Positions 63,066-64,000 of a stretch of DNA of 64,000 nt are shown piece by piece. The DNA comes from Thermoanaerobaculia bacterium (GTDB lineage: Bacteria; Acidobacteriota; Thermoanaerobaculia; Multivoradales; JAHEKO01), in assembly GCA_947259195.1 (NCBI GenBank), contig CAMYLC010000021.1, forward strand, positions 1 through 64,000, read 5' to 3'. Both the position numbers and the translations under genes were made by a program. The notes beneath the pieces are model-generated. The model ran no database searches and was not told the DNA's origin. It worked only from the letters and a program-made list of their open reading frames with translations. Every line of letters begins with the position of its first letter. Within the stretch, counting starts at the first letter, position 1.

Positions 63066-64000
63066 TCACTCGACCAGGTGAACGCCCTCTGCCTTCGGAG
63101 AGAGGGATATGGCTTGCGGGAGATGCCGTCCTTCCAGCCAGACGATTCGCTGTCGGTTCAGTTGCTTCGCAAGGTCGTGGTAGGCGGTGGTCAGCTTCTG
63201 GCGGCTCGAAATGTCGACGGCAGGCCCCCAGGAGGCGATTTGCTTCACCCCTCGAATCGGACTCCAGAGGACCACCGGCACATGAAGTCGGCGCAGGAAG
63301 GGAAGGACCGTTTCGGCGGACAACTGGCTGCGGTCGTCGGGCTCGGCAGAGGCGATAACGACGACCACTCGGCGGCGACCAGACTGGGCGGCCGCCATGC
63401 CGGCGACCGCGATGGCGTCGGCGAGTCGGAGTCCTTGGGACTCGGCCATGCTTGGCACGACGGATGAGAACAGCCACAGGAGGGCTCCATCTTCACGCGT
63501 GAACGGTCCGATGGGCGGGAATAGCTGATATTGATAGCCATCACGTTCGATCTGTCGCGCCAAAGGAGTGATGAACCGGATGCTGTGGTCTTTCTTGAGC
63601 GGCAGGTCGAGGGTCGGCGCAGGAAGCGTGCGGAAGGGTTGGTACTTGCTGGCGCGTGGGTAGAGCTTGCGCATGGTCTCGACGCTGGCCACATCTCTGA
63701 CGACTACGATATCGACCTGACTCTCTTCGACCGCCTTGACCGTAAGGGCCCCGTCCCTGTCGAGAAACCAGTCTTGCATGTCTGCCAGAGGTGGCAACTT
63801 CTTGGGGCGATCGAGCAGCACCGGTACAGCGGTGAGCTCCGTGTCTACCTCGTCGGAGTAGGGTCCTCCAAAGATGGCCTCGGCCGCTGCCCGAAGTGTC
63901 TCGGAGAACTGCAGCTCGACGCGCAGAAGGTGTGCTTGATCGGGGCCGGTCGAAGGCAGATCGAATTGCCTCGGATCCTCGACCTCCAGGGGCTCGCCGT
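63066..64000 (-). CDS. C-terminal part of a large secreted-type protein, probably VWFA-related, 5' end outside window
   Basis: The frame enters from the right edge with no start codon in the window and runs about 311 codons to a stop at 63066. The sequence at the edge (EPLEVEDPRQFDLPST) is followed by QAHLLRVELQFSETLRAA, VDTELTAVPVLLD, then a Rossmann-like strand pattern (RRRVVVVIASAEPDD; HVPVVLWSP) suggestive of the VWFA-related proteins common in Acidobacteriota. No metal-ion site is visible in this part. Family assignment is tentative. Confidence 0.6.
   Translation of the reverse strand, partial: GEPLEVEDPRQFDLPSTGPDQAHLLRVELQFSETLRAAAEAIFGGPYSDEVDTELTAVPVLLDRPKKLPPLADMQDWFLDRDGALTVKAVEESQVDIVVVRDVASVETMRKLYPRASKYQPFRTLPAPTLDLPLKKDHSIRFITPLARQIERDGYQYQLFPPIGPFTREDGALLWLFSSVVPSMAESQGLRLADAIAVAGMAAAQSGRRRVVVVIASAEPDDRSQLSAETVLPFLRRLHVPVVLWSPIRGVKQIASWGPAVDISSRQKLTTAYHDLAKQLNRQRIVWLEGRHLPQAISLSPKAEGVHLVE

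Overview
The window is about 64 kb of high-GC bacterial chromosome, densely coding on both strands. I saw no rRNA, tRNA, CRISPR array, phage or insertion sequence. The gene set suggests a member of the Acidobacteriota or a close relative: a very long Ser/Thr kinase with TolB-like and TPR modules, a DUF4388 protein, a bacterial tricorn protease, a PilZ protein, and at the right edge the C-terminus of what looks like an acidobacterial VWFA-related protein. This assignment is inferred from gene content, not from a marker gene.

Layout. 1-3.5 kb (minus): a SpoIIE-type phosphatase running off the left edge, an aminotransferase and a DUF4442 thioesterase. 3.6-8.5 kb (plus): a NUDIX/metallo-beta-lactamase fusion, an SspB-like ClpXP adaptor, a HAD hydrolase, an OmpH/Skp chaperone and an MFS exporter. 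8.5-18.7 kb: metabolic and transport genes (M14 and M20 peptidases, flavin reductase, CNT nucleoside transporter, ATL repair protein, TauE/SafE permease), then a DUF4388-TonB chimera divergent from a PilZ protein, and a BoxD/PaaZ-like aldehyde dehydrogenase. 18.7-24.6 kb: an ACP-ketosynthase-dehydratase operon (minus) divergent from a succinate-semialdehyde-type dehydrogenase and an acyl-reductase-like SDR. 24.7-29.4 kb: a zinc-type ABC transporter (znuC, znuB, and znuA further along), with a 183-bp inverted-repeat element between znuC and znuB. 29.6-36.1 kb: a membrane FeS oxidoreductase resembling ETF:menaquinone oxidoreductase, and a tricorn protease. 36.4-37.4 kb: a ychF gene missing its G3 region.

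The most notable region is 38.6-54.2 kb, a single-strand run that appears to encode a route from HMG-CoA to functionalised hopanoids. It holds class I HMG-CoA reductase, mevalonate kinase, a (di)phosphomevalonate decarboxylase, isopentenyl phosphate kinase, type 2 IPP isomerase, a polyprenyl synthase with an archaeal/eukaryotic-type first aspartate motif, a single-enzyme squalene synthase, squalene-hopene cyclase, HpnH, HpnA and HpnG. An isopentenyl phosphate kinase without a phosphomevalonate kinase points to the alternative (phosphomevalonate decarboxylase plus IPK) mevalonate route known from haloarchaea and some Chloroflexi. Two uncharacterised exported proteins are translationally coupled to this run: a phosphodiesterase-like protein overlapping hpnG, and a TPR/esterase-like protein overlapping the squalene synthase gene.

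54.4-64 kb holds signalling and envelope genes: a secreted kinase-like protein, a methyltransferase, the 1483-residue kinase with duplicated TolB-TPR modules, a family 2 glycosyltransferase, a DUF2252 lipoprotein and the right-edge partial gene. Two genes look damaged, ychF (internal deletion plus frame change) and a small membrane-protein gene at 32.1-32.6 kb (one base short). Either could be a true mutation or a sequence error.
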